From assembly GCF_003054025.1 (NCBI RefSeq), contig NZ_QBKG01000002.1, forward strand, positions 163,553-227,552: a DNA stretch of 64,000 nucleotides. Reading direction: 5' to 3'. The notes below the pieces were generated by a model. It did not search any database, was not told the DNA's origin, and worked only from the letters and a program-made list of their open reading frames with translations. The position numbers and the translations under genes are program-made. Each line of letters opens with the position of its first letter. Position 1 is the first letter of the stretch. Positions 32,472-42,838 of this stretch are shown here, piece by piece. The stretch is from Capnocytophaga leadbetteri (lineage in GTDB: Bacteria > Bacteroidota > Bacteroidia > Flavobacteriales > Flavobacteriaceae).

Positions 32472-32708
32472 TTAGTTAATATATCCGTTACGTTCTACCT
32501 CTTTAAGCACTTCGTAGATACCTTTTTTGTCGATAGTTTTGATAGCAGCTGCCGATACTTTTAGGGTAATCCAACGGTTTTCTTCAGGAATGAAGAAGCG
32601 TTTGGTACGGAGGTTTACATTAAATTTACGTTTCGTTTTGTTCATTGCGTGCGACACGTTGTTGCCCACCAATGCTTTTTTGCCTGTTAAGTCACAAACT
32701 CTTGCCAT
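32472..32708 (-). CDS. rpmB: 50S ribosomal protein L28
   Basis: This 78-residue protein starts [29 protein letters not shown] and continues [31 protein letters not shown], typical of L28. ATG 32708 is chosen because upstream in-frame codons fall in the promoter at 32749-32779. First gene of its operon. Confidence 0.95.
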   Translation of the reverse strand: MARVCDLTGKKALVGNNVSHAMNKTKRKFNVNLRTKRFFIPEENRWITLKVSAAAIKTIDKKGIYEVLKEVERNGYIN

Positions 32709-32748
32709 TTTTTCTCTATTTATTAATATGTTATTTATATTCAGGGCG

Positions 32749-32779
32749 CAAAGGTACAACTATTTTTTTTAATACCAAA
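32749..32779 (-). promoter_or_regulatory. Promoter of the rpmB operon
   Basis: TTTG (32776-32779) and TACCTTTG (32749-32756) on the minus strand, 19 nt apart. Confidence 0.7.
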
Positions 32780-32849
32780 ACTTTTTTGTATAAAAAGAAT
32801 ATAGGAGTTAGAAGTTAGGAGTTAGTGCATTAGAAAATAGAGAGTTACA

Positions 32850-34739
32850 TTATATATATAATTTAAAATCATTTATAAACTCTCGTTCCACTTTTAAGAA
32901 ATTCTGTTGTGAAGGAGTGAAATTTCGTAATTGTTCTAAAGCCTCATCAATATTAGATGAAATATTTTCTGTCTTGCCTATCTTAACTGATATAGGTATA
33001 GGTAATCCATATTCATCTAATGGAACAACATAAGGAGAAATAAAATAACATTCAACTAAACTAGCGTAATATGAGTAGTCACATAATTGAAGATTATATT
33101 TTTTAAAAACATCATTGACTATGTCCTGCAAAGTCATTAGGTAACGTGGAAATTTAAAATTTATCCAATACCTTTGAATATTAAATGCTAATTCAATTGC
33201 TTCATTAACATCTAATACATTTCTATCAGTTTTAATAACGTCAGCAATAAAATTTTTTATATTTTTCGCATATCTAAACTGATTTATTCTAAAATGTAAT
33301 TGTTTCCCTGATATTATTCCATATTTTTTCTTTGAATTTACAAAATATTCCCATATTAACTCACATGCAAATTTCAATTGGTTATTTGTAGGGATTGATT
33401 TCCAATACATTGAACTATGTATTTCATCAACCTTACTATGAATGAAAGTTGCTAGATTTAATTGCTTATTTAAATCTATATATGAGTTTTTCTTTAATAT
33501 TTCTTGAGATAAAATATCTTGTTCAGTATATTTTTTCAATTTAACTTTTGAAGATTCTTTTAAATCCTTTTCATCAATATTGATTAGTAGATTTTCAGAA
33601 ACTTCTTTTGGTTGAGAAAAAATAGGAAACTCTACTAGAGGGAGTTCTGCTACAGGTGGTTCGTAAAAAAGATATACATGACCTACGAAATAAGAAAACA
33701 TTCTGCCTGAACGTCCACAAATATTATTGAATGTAAAATAATCAAACTTAGTTTTTGCTATTTTATTATCATAGATGATCACATTTTTTGCTTTAGTATT
33801 AATACCTTCTATTAAAGTAGAAGTACAAATAAGGTATTTTATTTTTCCTTCATTAAACAAATTAACACATTTTTGAGCTATTGCTCTAGGAACACCTCCA
33901 TGATGGATACCTATTGCATATCCTAAGCTATTTGGTAAAATCCATTCAGAATGATAGTTATTTTTTAACCAATCAACTAATTCGTCATTTTTATTTGTTT
34001 TTTCAAATCCTTTGCTATCTAAAAATGCTTTGGCAACTTTATTAGCACTTGCTGGAGATTGGCAAAAAATTAATGTTGGTTCTTCCAAAGAAGAAGCTAA
34101 TTCAATAAGGCGTGTAATAGCCTCTTCTCTTTTCTTTAAATTTACATTATGATGCTCTGAAATAACTGTTTTATAATCTGTTTTTATAAATTTAAATTCA
34201 ATATTATCTAACAATTTTCTTGTTACTTCTTCAATATTTGGCCCTAAAAGATAAAATTGAGCATTTTTCTTTACTAACATATAAAACACTTGATTCAAAA
34301 CGAGACATCTTTCCTTATCTTGATCTGTATTTTGAAAATTTAATTTATAAAACTCATCTATCACAAAAAAATCTACATCTATATTTGGTATTATTTCTAT
34401 TGCTCTTTCTTGAGTTAAAATAAATACGTTTTTATTAGAATAAGATTGGCTTGGATGAGTGATTATTTTGTATAAATCTTTAAATTTAGACAAACGTTTT
34501 CGTGTTTCATCAATCAATGCTATTGTAGGAACTATAATGATAATATTTAAATACTTTTGAAAAGCTATAATTGAATCGATAATAAGGCTCTTTCCAAAAC
34601 TTGTCGGGGCACTTAAAACAACATTCTTTCCTTTTAAAAGAGTGTAATACACTTCAGCTTGAGCGTGATGAAAAACAACACTCTCTTTAAATCCTGTAGG
34701 TCGATGTATTTCATAAGCTATTGTATCTTTTAAAGACAA
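32850..34739 (-). CDS. hamB: Hachiman helicase HamB, main part (separated from its N-terminus by a frameshift)
   Basis: This 629-codon frame holds a superfamily 2 helicase: Walker A NVVLSAPTSFGKSLIIDS, DExx box FFVIDEFYKL, motif III-like FYLLGPNIEE, TLIFCQSPASANKVA, LICTSTLIEGINTKAKNVIIYD, and motif VI NNICGRSGRMF. With HamA next to it this is HamB of the Hachiman anti-phage system, in which the helicase senses DNA damage or altered DNA and releases the HamA nuclease. In this frame the coding sequence begins right after a stop, and the first candidate start is TTG 34739. Upstream, without a start, it reads VGLFPYLDEEK, which continues the fragment at 34747-34971. The region is visibly more AT-rich than its neighbours. 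Confidence 0.8.
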   Translation of the reverse strand: MSLKDTIAYEIHRPTGFKESVVFHHAQAEVYYTLLKGKNVVLSAPTSFGKSLIIDSIIAFQKYLNIIIIVPTIALIDETRKRLSKFKDLYKIITHPSQSYSNKNVFILTQERAIEIIPNIDVDFFVIDEFYKLNFQNTDQDKERCLVLNQVFYMLVKKNAQFYLLGPNIEEVTRKLLDNIEFKFIKTDYKTVISEHHNVNLKKREEAITRLIELASSLEEPTLIFCQSPASANKVAKAFLDSKGFEKTNKNDELVDWLKNNYHSEWILPNSLGYAIGIHHGGVPRAIAQKCVNLFNEGKIKYLICTSTLIEGINTKAKNVIIYDNKIAKTKFDYFTFNNICGRSGRMFSYFVGHVYLFYEPPVAELPLVEFPIFSQPKEVSENLLINIDEKDLKESSKVKLKKYTEQDILSQEILKKNSYIDLNKQLNLATFIHSKVDEIHSSMYWKSIPTNNQLKFACELIWEYFVNSKKKYGIISGKQLHFRINQFRYAKNIKNFIADVIKTDRNVLDVNEAIELAFNIQRYWINFKFPRYLMTLQDIVNDVFKKYNLQLCDYSYYASLVECYFISPYVVPLDEYGLPIPISVKIGKTENISSNIDEALEQLRNFTPSQQNFLKVEREFINDFKLYI

Positions 34740-34746
34740 TTTCTCT

Positions 34747-34971
34747 TCATCTAAATAAGGAAAAAGACCTACCTACCTGTCTTACCAAAGTATCAATCAT
34801 AGAGTCAAATCCTTTAAACTCTGTTCTCTTAGCTAATAAACGCAAAACAAACTCTTGTCCCACAATTTGATTTGAGGCAACAAGAATTGTTATTTCCTTT
34901 ATAACTTGAAATTTATCTATATTAGTAGGAATATCTTTTCTTAATATATCTCGTAATTTTTCTATTGTCAT
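34747..34971 (-). pseudogene. hamB: N-terminal fragment of hamB, cut off by a 4-nt insertion
   Basis: This 74-residue frame starts MTIEKLRDILRKD with an ATGA overlap with the hamA stop, and reads to MIDTLVRQVG before ending in RSFSLFR and a stop. At the break the DNA holds three AGGT units. Two units would give LVRQVGLFPYLDEEKLSLKDTIAYE in one frame and join this piece to the helicase, for a protein of about 705 residues. The break is therefore best read as a 4-nt duplication. Reinitiation at the TTG 7 nt downstream could still yield a helicase lacking this segment. Confidence 0.75.
34767..34778 (-). repeat. Three-copy AGGT tetranucleotide repeat in hamB
   Basis: ACCT occurs three times in tandem on the plus strand (AGGT on the coding strand) exactly where the hamB frame breaks. 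Gain or loss of one unit shifts the frame. Confidence 0.9.
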
Positions 34972-35810
34972 AAATTTTGCCATGTTTTAAGTTTTTCCTC
35001 TAAAGATCTTATCAAATCTTTTTTTGTATTTAAAGGTAATAAGAAAAGATGTATTGTTAATTTAAAACTACCTATTTTCTGACAAAAAGTTTGATGTAGT
35101 TTTTTAAACTCTTTTTCTATTTCAACTATATATTCATTAGATTTATTATTATATTTTGCAAGGATAGTTGAATCGTAGGTAAGAAGTACTGGAATACAAG
35201 TTTTTGAAAATACATTATCTAAAGAGGTGTTAGGATGAAGCAAAGACTTTAATTTATTGGCATAAGGCCAGCTGTTATCTATTTTATTTGTTATAGCAAT
35301 AAACTCATTTTTTATATATTTAATCTCTATGTGTGCATTTAATTCCTTTATAACATCAGAAATAGCATTATTAATATTGTCATAGAATTTAACTTCTCCT
35401 AACCATAATTCTAAGTCATTATCTGTTACTACGACATGTACAGCGTCAAAGCCCTTTACTGTTTCATTAGGACCATCTTTATAATAAATCTTACTAATAG
35501 CAGGAATTGTATTACAAGATTCTTTAATTATAGCGTGCAACAATAACTCTCCAAACTCACCTCTTTTTTCAAATTTTCCAGTTTGATATACATTTGCAGC
35601 AGCTTTTTGTATTTTCTCAACAGCATCTTCACCTTTAATAGTAGAATACTCCTGATAAGTTAAAGCAAATTCAGGTAGATAAGTAAACAAATGTCTTACC
35701 AACTCTTCCTTTCTCCATTCTCCTGCTTCAAATCCCGCACATATTCCATGTAAAATAGGAATTGTAGCCTCTTCTGTATGAATTATTAGGTTAAAAAAAG
35801 GAGGTTTCAT
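34968..35810 (-). CDS. hamA: Hachiman nuclease HamA (DUF1837)
   Basis: This 280-residue protein matches HamA/DUF1837, the effector nuclease of the Hachiman defence system. The PD-(D/E)XK-like core is RGEFGELLLHAIIKES (acidic residue), SKIYYKDGPNETVKGFDAVHVV (Asp) and ELWLGEVKFYDN (E-x-K), between residues about 85 and 145. The intact catalytic set suggests an active nuclease if released. It overlaps hamB by ATGA and follows mod by 48 nt. The gene is AT-richer than flanking housekeeping genes, which suggests horizontal transfer. Confidence 0.85.
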   Translation of the reverse strand: MKPPFFNLIIHTEEATIPILHGICAGFEAGEWRKEELVRHLFTYLPEFALTYQEYSTIKGEDAVEKIQKAAANVYQTGKFEKRGEFGELLLHAIIKESCNTIPAISKIYYKDGPNETVKGFDAVHVVVTDNDLELWLGEVKFYDNINNAISDVIKELNAHIEIKYIKNEFIAITNKIDNSWPYANKLKSLLHPNTSLDNVFSKTCIPVLLTYDSTILAKYNNKSNEYIVEIEKEFKKLHQTFCQKIGSFKLTIHLFLLPLNTKKDLIRSLEEKLKTWQNL

Positions 35811-35858
35811 AGTTATTATGTTTTTATAATGTTAAATATAAGTTCCTTGTTTTTTATT

Positions 35859-37709
35859 TTATAGTAAATAAATACTCTCGTCACCACAAATATTGCGTAT
35901 CTTTAGGCGAAGTGGTTTATTTTCGGAAGTTATAGCTCCGTCCCAAAATTCTTTAGTATCTATACCATTCTTGCGAACATAGCCTAATCTGTTTATAAGA
36001 ATTTCGGCATCACTATGCCAAGTACCTTCAGCTGCTGTACAATCAAGACTAAGAAACTCAATCGTTTCAAGTCCTTCTTCACTAATTGTAATAGGAACAT
36101 ATTCTTTATTTCCTTTAAGAGCTTGCTGTTGTCCTTTTAGGTTATATTCGTCAATCTTTCTACTTACTCGGTCGCTAAAGAAACGTTCTATATATACTTG
36201 CCATACTTTAAACACCTGACCTTCGGGCTGCACTTGTTTTATTTTAAATGTTGCCTCGTCTTCTACAACTACATTGTCGAGTATGTTTTTTAGGTCTCTA
36301 AGTTCTATTTTTATAAGAGTATCGTTTTGTTCTTTGATAAATTGTTCTATTTCTTCCTTACTGGTGATATCTATATAGTATATAATCACTTTTTTAGTAT
36401 CATCAGGCAAGTCGGGCATAGCTTCTTTAAGGATACGGTTCATTAGGGCAGTATCGAGCAAGCGGGTACTGCTATCCATTAGGTTAGGCAGGTATACGGG
36501 CATCATCCCTTCTTTGGTATCGTTGATACTTCCTTCCCAGAACTTATCAAGACGGTCTTCATTGCGCAACCCTAAAATCAGGCTTTTGAGTTTATCCATT
36601 GTCTGTACGGGATTGCGATAGAGTGAAACGCCGTCTTTAACCTCTAATACCTCAAATACCGCTCCTGCTTTGCGCAATCGATCGCGAGCAGTTTCAATGC
36701 TATTGATACCTATATCGCACTGAATAAAACGCCTGCCTAACTTATGGGCTACCGTAGCTGTTACGCCACTACCTCCAAAAAAGTCGGCAATGAGCATACC
36801 TTCATTGCTGCTTGCTTTGATAATACGTTCTAACAATTTGAACGGTTTTTCTGTAGCGTATTCTACTCTGTTAATCCCATCAACTCTAAAGCGTGAGGAA
36901 ACAGCAAATTCCCACCAATCTTCAGGAATCTTACCTTTATTGGAGTAAGCTCCACTATCATCTTTATTCATTTCTCCATTAAAACCTCCTGAATGGACAT
37001 TTGAAGGGATTCTTACATCATCTCCATTAAATATATGTGATTCACTTTTTGAGTACCAGAATATTGTATCGTGTTTACGGCTAAATTGTTGCATACCTGG
37101 AGAACCTGGTCCTGTATAGCACCATATAATCTCGTTTATAAAATTATCTTCTCCAAAAATCTCGTCTAACAATATCTTTACATAATGCCCTATATGCCAA
37201 TCTAAATGTACATAGATAGAGGCAGTTTCGCTCATCACTGATTTTATAGCCATTAGGTTTTCGTACATCCAGTTGAGATAACGCTCTTTATCCCATACAT
37301 CACCATACATTTTTTCTTCAAAGCCACGAATTTCATCGCTGTCTATCTCTGTTTCGGCTTGCTTAATAGCTTCTGCTACCTTGGGATTACGACGAAGGTA
37401 AACCTTTTTGGCATAATCGGCACCACTGGCAAAGGGAGGGTCGATGTATACCAAATCTACTTTTATGCCTTTTTCTTTTAGATAGGCACAAGCTGAAAGG
37501 CATTCTCCTCTGATAATAGTGTTGTTATGTGGATTTTCTCCTACTATTTCTTGTTTTTCTACCTCATAAAGAGGCATTCCTCGCTCTATACGTTCTATTA
37601 CTTTGTCGTTATCGCGATAGCGCAGGATACGCTGTGTACGTACAAAATTGTCGAGCATTGCTTGCCCCTGAAGGGTAGTAGGGTAATATGGTATATATTT
37701 AATTGCCAT
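35859..37709 (-). CDS. Type III-like DNA methyltransferase (Mod)
   Basis: This 616-residue protein is a beta-class amino methyltransferase: motif IV LVYIDPPFASGADY (about residue 90) comes before motif I IADFFGGSGVTATVAHKLGRRFIQCDIG (about 305). The middle holds the probable target-recognition region. The catalytic motif is DPPF instead of the more usual DPPY. The long C-terminal part is typical of type III Mod subunits, which set the sequence specificity of restriction. It lies 14 nt after the res gene. The methylated sequence cannot be predicted here. Confidence 0.85.
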   Translation of the reverse strand: MAIKYIPYYPTTLQGQAMLDNFVRTQRILRYRDNDKVIERIERGMPLYEVEKQEIVGENPHNNTIIRGECLSACAYLKEKGIKVDLVYIDPPFASGADYAKKVYLRRNPKVAEAIKQAETEIDSDEIRGFEEKMYGDVWDKERYLNWMYENLMAIKSVMSETASIYVHLDWHIGHYVKILLDEIFGEDNFINEIIWCYTGPGSPGMQQFSRKHDTIFWYSKSESHIFNGDDVRIPSNVHSGGFNGEMNKDDSGAYSNKGKIPEDWWEFAVSSRFRVDGINRVEYATEKPFKLLERIIKASSNEGMLIADFFGGSGVTATVAHKLGRRFIQCDIGINSIETARDRLRKAGAVFEVLEVKDGVSLYRNPVQTMDKLKSLILGLRNEDRLDKFWEGSINDTKEGMMPVYLPNLMDSSTRLLDTALMNRILKEAMPDLPDDTKKVIIYYIDITSKEEIEQFIKEQNDTLIKIELRDLKNILDNVVVEDEATFKIKQVQPEGQVFKVWQVYIERFFSDRVSRKIDEYNLKGQQQALKGNKEYVPITISEEGLETIEFLSLDCTAAEGTWHSDAEILINRLGYVRKNGIDTKEFWDGAITSENKPLRLKIRNICGDESIYLL

Positions 37710-37723
37710 AATTATTTTCTATT

Positions 37724-40597
37724 TTAAAAAAAAATATTAATTGCATTGATTGTAAGAGTGTCTTGTTCTGTTTTGCTAAGGGTATCTTCTATATATAGGA
37801 AATCAAATTTGTTATATCCAAATTTTTCGTTATTTAGCCTTACGAACTCACTCATAAAAGCTTTTCGCTCTGCGAATTTTTGAGCAAATCCTTCTCCTTT
37901 GGTTTCAATGATAATTACTTGATTGATGTTATTTTCTTCATTGCGGTTTAGCAAAAGAAAATCGGGTACATATTCGCCTATATAGCTCCAATTTTTACCT
38001 TTTTGTTTGTAGCAACGTATCTTAAACTCGGTAAGTTCATCATCACCATTGAAATACATTTCCAATTGTTTGTCTCTGATGATGGTTTGGAGCGAAGTGC
38101 TGAAATAGTCAATTTCAAACCTACTGTCAAACTTATAAGGCAGATAATGATAGGTTTTACTATAAAGTTGCTCATCAATAGCTTCGTAATTATCAGGATT
38201 ATTGAGTAATTTCTCAATAGTTTGCCCCTGATTACCTAAGGTTTGTAGGGTTTGTATAGTGGTGCTAATAGCAGCTTTCAAGGTTTTCTTTCCTTTATCG
38301 GCTTCTATAATTTGTTTCACTTCATTTTCTGAGGGATAGTAATTTTGGGTACTCATTACAGCAATAGGCGAAGTAAGTTTTTCTATGGCTAACAACCTTG
38401 CTTTATCGGGGATTACCTCTTCTTTTACTTTTATAGAGCGATTGGGTATAAATGCTTTGCGAATATTAGCTCGAATTTCTTTGTGATTATATATTCCTTT
38501 AGGATAATACACACCTTCTTTTTTTTCGGTAATATTATCGAATGTGCCTTTAAGTAGCTCTGCGTACTGGCTAAGTGTATCTTTTTTCAGTGTACCAAAA
38601 CTTTCTTTTGCAATTAAATGTAGCCAACTGCTGAAAGTGATAGGGGTATGTTGCTCCTCATCTTGTACTATTTCGAGCTGCTTATGGGTGATTTTTCCTT
38701 TTAAATCCTGCTGTTTGATAAGTATATCATCGGATTTCTTAAGGATGGTATCTTTTTTAAGTTCGTCAGCAGTATTAAGCTTCTCTTCTGCTATTAGTGT
38801 TTGATAAGAAACTTTTAGCTGGTAAAAGTCAATAGGGGGTACACGTAGTTTTTCCATACGAGAGAAGCGTTGTAATGTGTACAGATGAGTAGTTTTAGCA
38901 TTACTAAGAGCTTCTATAGAAGTGTGTTGCTGCTGGGCTAACTCTTTGTTTAGTATCTTTGCGTTATCTTCATTTAGCCAAATAAGTGCTGTTTCAGTTG
39001 TGTTTTTTTTCACTTGTCGCAAACAGCGACAAGAGGTTTGTAACACCATATTTTGCGGGCAGGCTCCTTTTTGTGGCAATATAACGCTGGTAAGGCTCTT
39101 GCAGTCCCAGCCTTCTTTACCTATTTGTGCCAATAATACTACTCTAATTTTTGATAAATTTGTGTCTAACGAAGCAAATTCGGTAGCAGCTTCTTGTGAT
39201 ACGGAGTATTCTTTATTTCCTCCGTGATATTTTAGAATAGCAGTATGAGGGGTAAGCCCTCGTGCCGATATAAGCTCTGATACGATGGGATAAATATTTT
39301 CTTCTAAATGGGCTATTTGTCCGCAATAGATAGCTAATTTAGCACAAGTGCCATTAGCATAGATTGTATTGGCATATTTATCGAGAAACTCGGTTACGCC
39401 TTTTCGTATAATATCGTCATAACCACTATCCGAAATTTTAATAGTAGGTATTTTTAAGAAATTGCCTACCCCCTCAATAAGTGGATAATAATACACCACA
39501 TTAGAAAGGTTTTTATTTTGTAATGATAATTCATTACTTATTTTAACCGATTCTGCTGATGCTAAATAGGGTGTGCCCGAAAAGCCTAAGACTGAGTTAA
39601 AACTTTCAGTTTCCATCCATTTGTTTACTACTTGTCGGAGCTTAATATCTCCATCCGAAGCGTGGTGAACCTCATCGATAAATATGGAAAGATTAGGAAT
39701 TTTGGCAATGATATTGCGCAACTCATTAGAGTTTTTTATCTCTTCTAACTCTTTTTCTGAAAAAAGAGAGTTTTGAGCATCACTTTTGTCTATTTTATTA
39801 AGAATAACTTTCTCTGCATTGGTAATAGCTACCAAACCACGAAGGTATTCAAAAGGTTGATGATTGCTTATTTTTTGTGCATTAGGATTTTTTACAAGAT
39901 TACTTTTTTTAGCTGTTTTTTGTTCATCGAGTATTTCAAACTGAATTTCATTTTTAATTTGAGAAGCAGTAGGTTCTGGTAAAATCCAAGTAGGGTCAAA
40001 GTCTTGAATATTTTTGATACTTGGCAGAATAGATGATTTCAGTCCTGAAGGGGCTAATATCATAAAGTTATGAGCAAAAGCCTTGTTATCAGGTTCGTTT
40101 AGTGAAAAATACAAATCTAAGTAGATAAAGGCAGCCATTAAGTAAGTTTTTCCTGCCCCCATCGGAAGACTAAAAATATAGTCGGGATAGCTTACATTGT
40201 AAAATAACGCTTTAAATACTTGTTCGTAATCAATTTTGTCGGGGTTCTTTTCGATAAAATCTTTTAGCGAAGGCATCAAAGTATTGCCTCTCTCATCTTT
40301 TAGGCAAGCATATTCATAAAGTGTTGCTGCTGCATTATTATCTAATAGAATATTTCGACATAGAGAAGTCAGACTAATGCTATCAACATCTATAGATAAG
40401 AAGTTATTTTCGGTAAAAAGCTTCCACAAAGGTTTATTATTGCAGCTTATTTTCAAAAAAAGATACGTTTTAATAGCTTCTATTTGAGCGTCACGCATCA
40501 TTCCTCTATTTTGTATATAAGATAGTAGAGAATTTACAGGACAATTTTCTTGCCTTAACCATTCATCTCTTTTTCTTTGTAAAAGTTTATAAAACAT
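37724..40597 (-). CDS. Type III-like restriction endonuclease subunit (Res)
   Basis: This 957-residue ATP-dependent translocase/nuclease has helicase motifs SLPMGAGKTYLMAAF (Walker A, about residue 146), IFIDEVHHAS, GFSGTPY, AQIGKEGWDC and QTSCRCLRQV. A C-terminal PD-(D/E)XK-like nuclease follows, with EYVPDFLLL and VIIIETKGEGFA at about residues 880-910. The order res-mod is the reverse of the classic mod-res. It is the first gene of a run that includes mod, hamA and hamB with short gaps, so the defence genes may form one transcript. Confidence 0.85.
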   Translation of the reverse strand: MFYKLLQRKRDEWLRQENCPVNSLLSYIQNRGMMRDAQIEAIKTYLFLKISCNNKPLWKLFTENNFLSIDVDSISLTSLCRNILLDNNAAATLYEYACLKDERGNTLMPSLKDFIEKNPDKIDYEQVFKALFYNVSYPDYIFSLPMGAGKTYLMAAFIYLDLYFSLNEPDNKAFAHNFMILAPSGLKSSILPSIKNIQDFDPTWILPEPTASQIKNEIQFEILDEQKTAKKSNLVKNPNAQKISNHQPFEYLRGLVAITNAEKVILNKIDKSDAQNSLFSEKELEEIKNSNELRNIIAKIPNLSIFIDEVHHASDGDIKLRQVVNKWMETESFNSVLGFSGTPYLASAESVKISNELSLQNKNLSNVVYYYPLIEGVGNFLKIPTIKISDSGYDDIIRKGVTEFLDKYANTIYANGTCAKLAIYCGQIAHLEENIYPIVSELISARGLTPHTAILKYHGGNKEYSVSQEAATEFASLDTNLSKIRVVLLAQIGKEGWDCKSLTSVILPQKGACPQNMVLQTSCRCLRQVKKNTTETALIWLNEDNAKILNKELAQQQHTSIEALSNAKTTHLYTLQRFSRMEKLRVPPIDFYQLKVSYQTLIAEEKLNTADELKKDTILKKSDDILIKQQDLKGKITHKQLEIVQDEEQHTPITFSSWLHLIAKESFGTLKKDTLSQYAELLKGTFDNITEKKEGVYYPKGIYNHKEIRANIRKAFIPNRSIKVKEEVIPDKARLLAIEKLTSPIAVMSTQNYYPSENEVKQIIEADKGKKTLKAAISTTIQTLQTLGNQGQTIEKLLNNPDNYEAIDEQLYSKTYHYLPYKFDSRFEIDYFSTSLQTIIRDKQLEMYFNGDDELTEFKIRCYKQKGKNWSYIGEYVPDFLLLNRNEENNINQVIIIETKGEGFAQKFAERKAFMSEFVRLNNEKFGYNKFDFLYIEDTLSKTEQDTLTINAINIFF

Positions 40598-40642
40598 TTG
40601 TTTTTATCTCTTATTAATTTATTTCTACAGAATTATAGCGTG

Positions 40643-40674
40643 CAAAGGTAACAATCTTTTTTCAAACATACAAA
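40643..40674 (-). promoter_or_regulatory. Promoter of the defence operon (res)
   Basis: TTTG (40671-40674) and TACCTTTG (40643-40650) on the minus strand, 20 nt apart; it is a strong-looking housekeeping promoter about 45 nt before the res ATG. Confidence 0.65.
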
Positions 40675-40687
40675 CTTATAAATATAC

Positions 40688-40716
40688 AAAAGCACCCCAT
40701 TACTGAGGGTGCTTTT
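40688..40716 (-). terminator. Terminator after dnaK
   Basis: AAAAGCACCC and GGGTGCTTTT form a 10-bp stem with a 9-nt loop, 27 nt after the dnaK stop. Confidence 0.8.
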
Positions 40717-40742
40717 TATTATTTGCCTATCCGTGCTACGGA

Positions 40743-42650
<1,908 letters not shown>

Positions 42651-42696
42651 TTATCGTTTTTAGTTCAACATTTATTTTTAATTTCATTAGTAGATA

Positions 42697-42714
42697 GTCA
42701 ATGATTGTGCCAAA
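42697..42714 (-). promoter_or_regulatory. Sigma-54-like promoter of dnaK
   Basis: TTTGGCACAATCATTGAC on the minus strand fits TGGCAC-N5-TTGC apart from A for C in the last position. GG and GA are 10 nt apart. Its distance to the ATG would give a leader of about 45 nt. Confidence 0.55.
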
Positions 42715-42725
42715 GCACTAAAAAC

Positions 42726-42738
42726 TGACAAAATGTCA
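42726..42738. promoter_or_regulatory. Perfect inverted repeat TGACA-AAA-TGTCA upstream of dnaK
   Basis: TGACAAAATGTCA lies 14 nt upstream of the -24 GG. A related element stands at nearly the same distance before clpB, so it is probably a binding site for a shared heat-shock regulator. Confidence 0.5.
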
Positions 42739-42742
42739 TTTT

Positions 42743-42838
42743 TTAGTAGTTAGTCGTTAGTGATTAGTTGTTAGTCGTTAGAAAGCGACAAGATACTAAC
42801 TACGAATGACAAGTGACGAATAACTAAATACTAATTTC
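42743..42838. repeat. Intergenic repeat rich in TTAGTCGTTAG
   Basis: Degenerate repeats of TTAGTCGTTAG and related words fill the space between clpB and the dnaK control region. A 20-nt stretch (42770-42789) is identical to 51525-51544. It overlaps the last bases of clpB. Confidence 0.55.
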
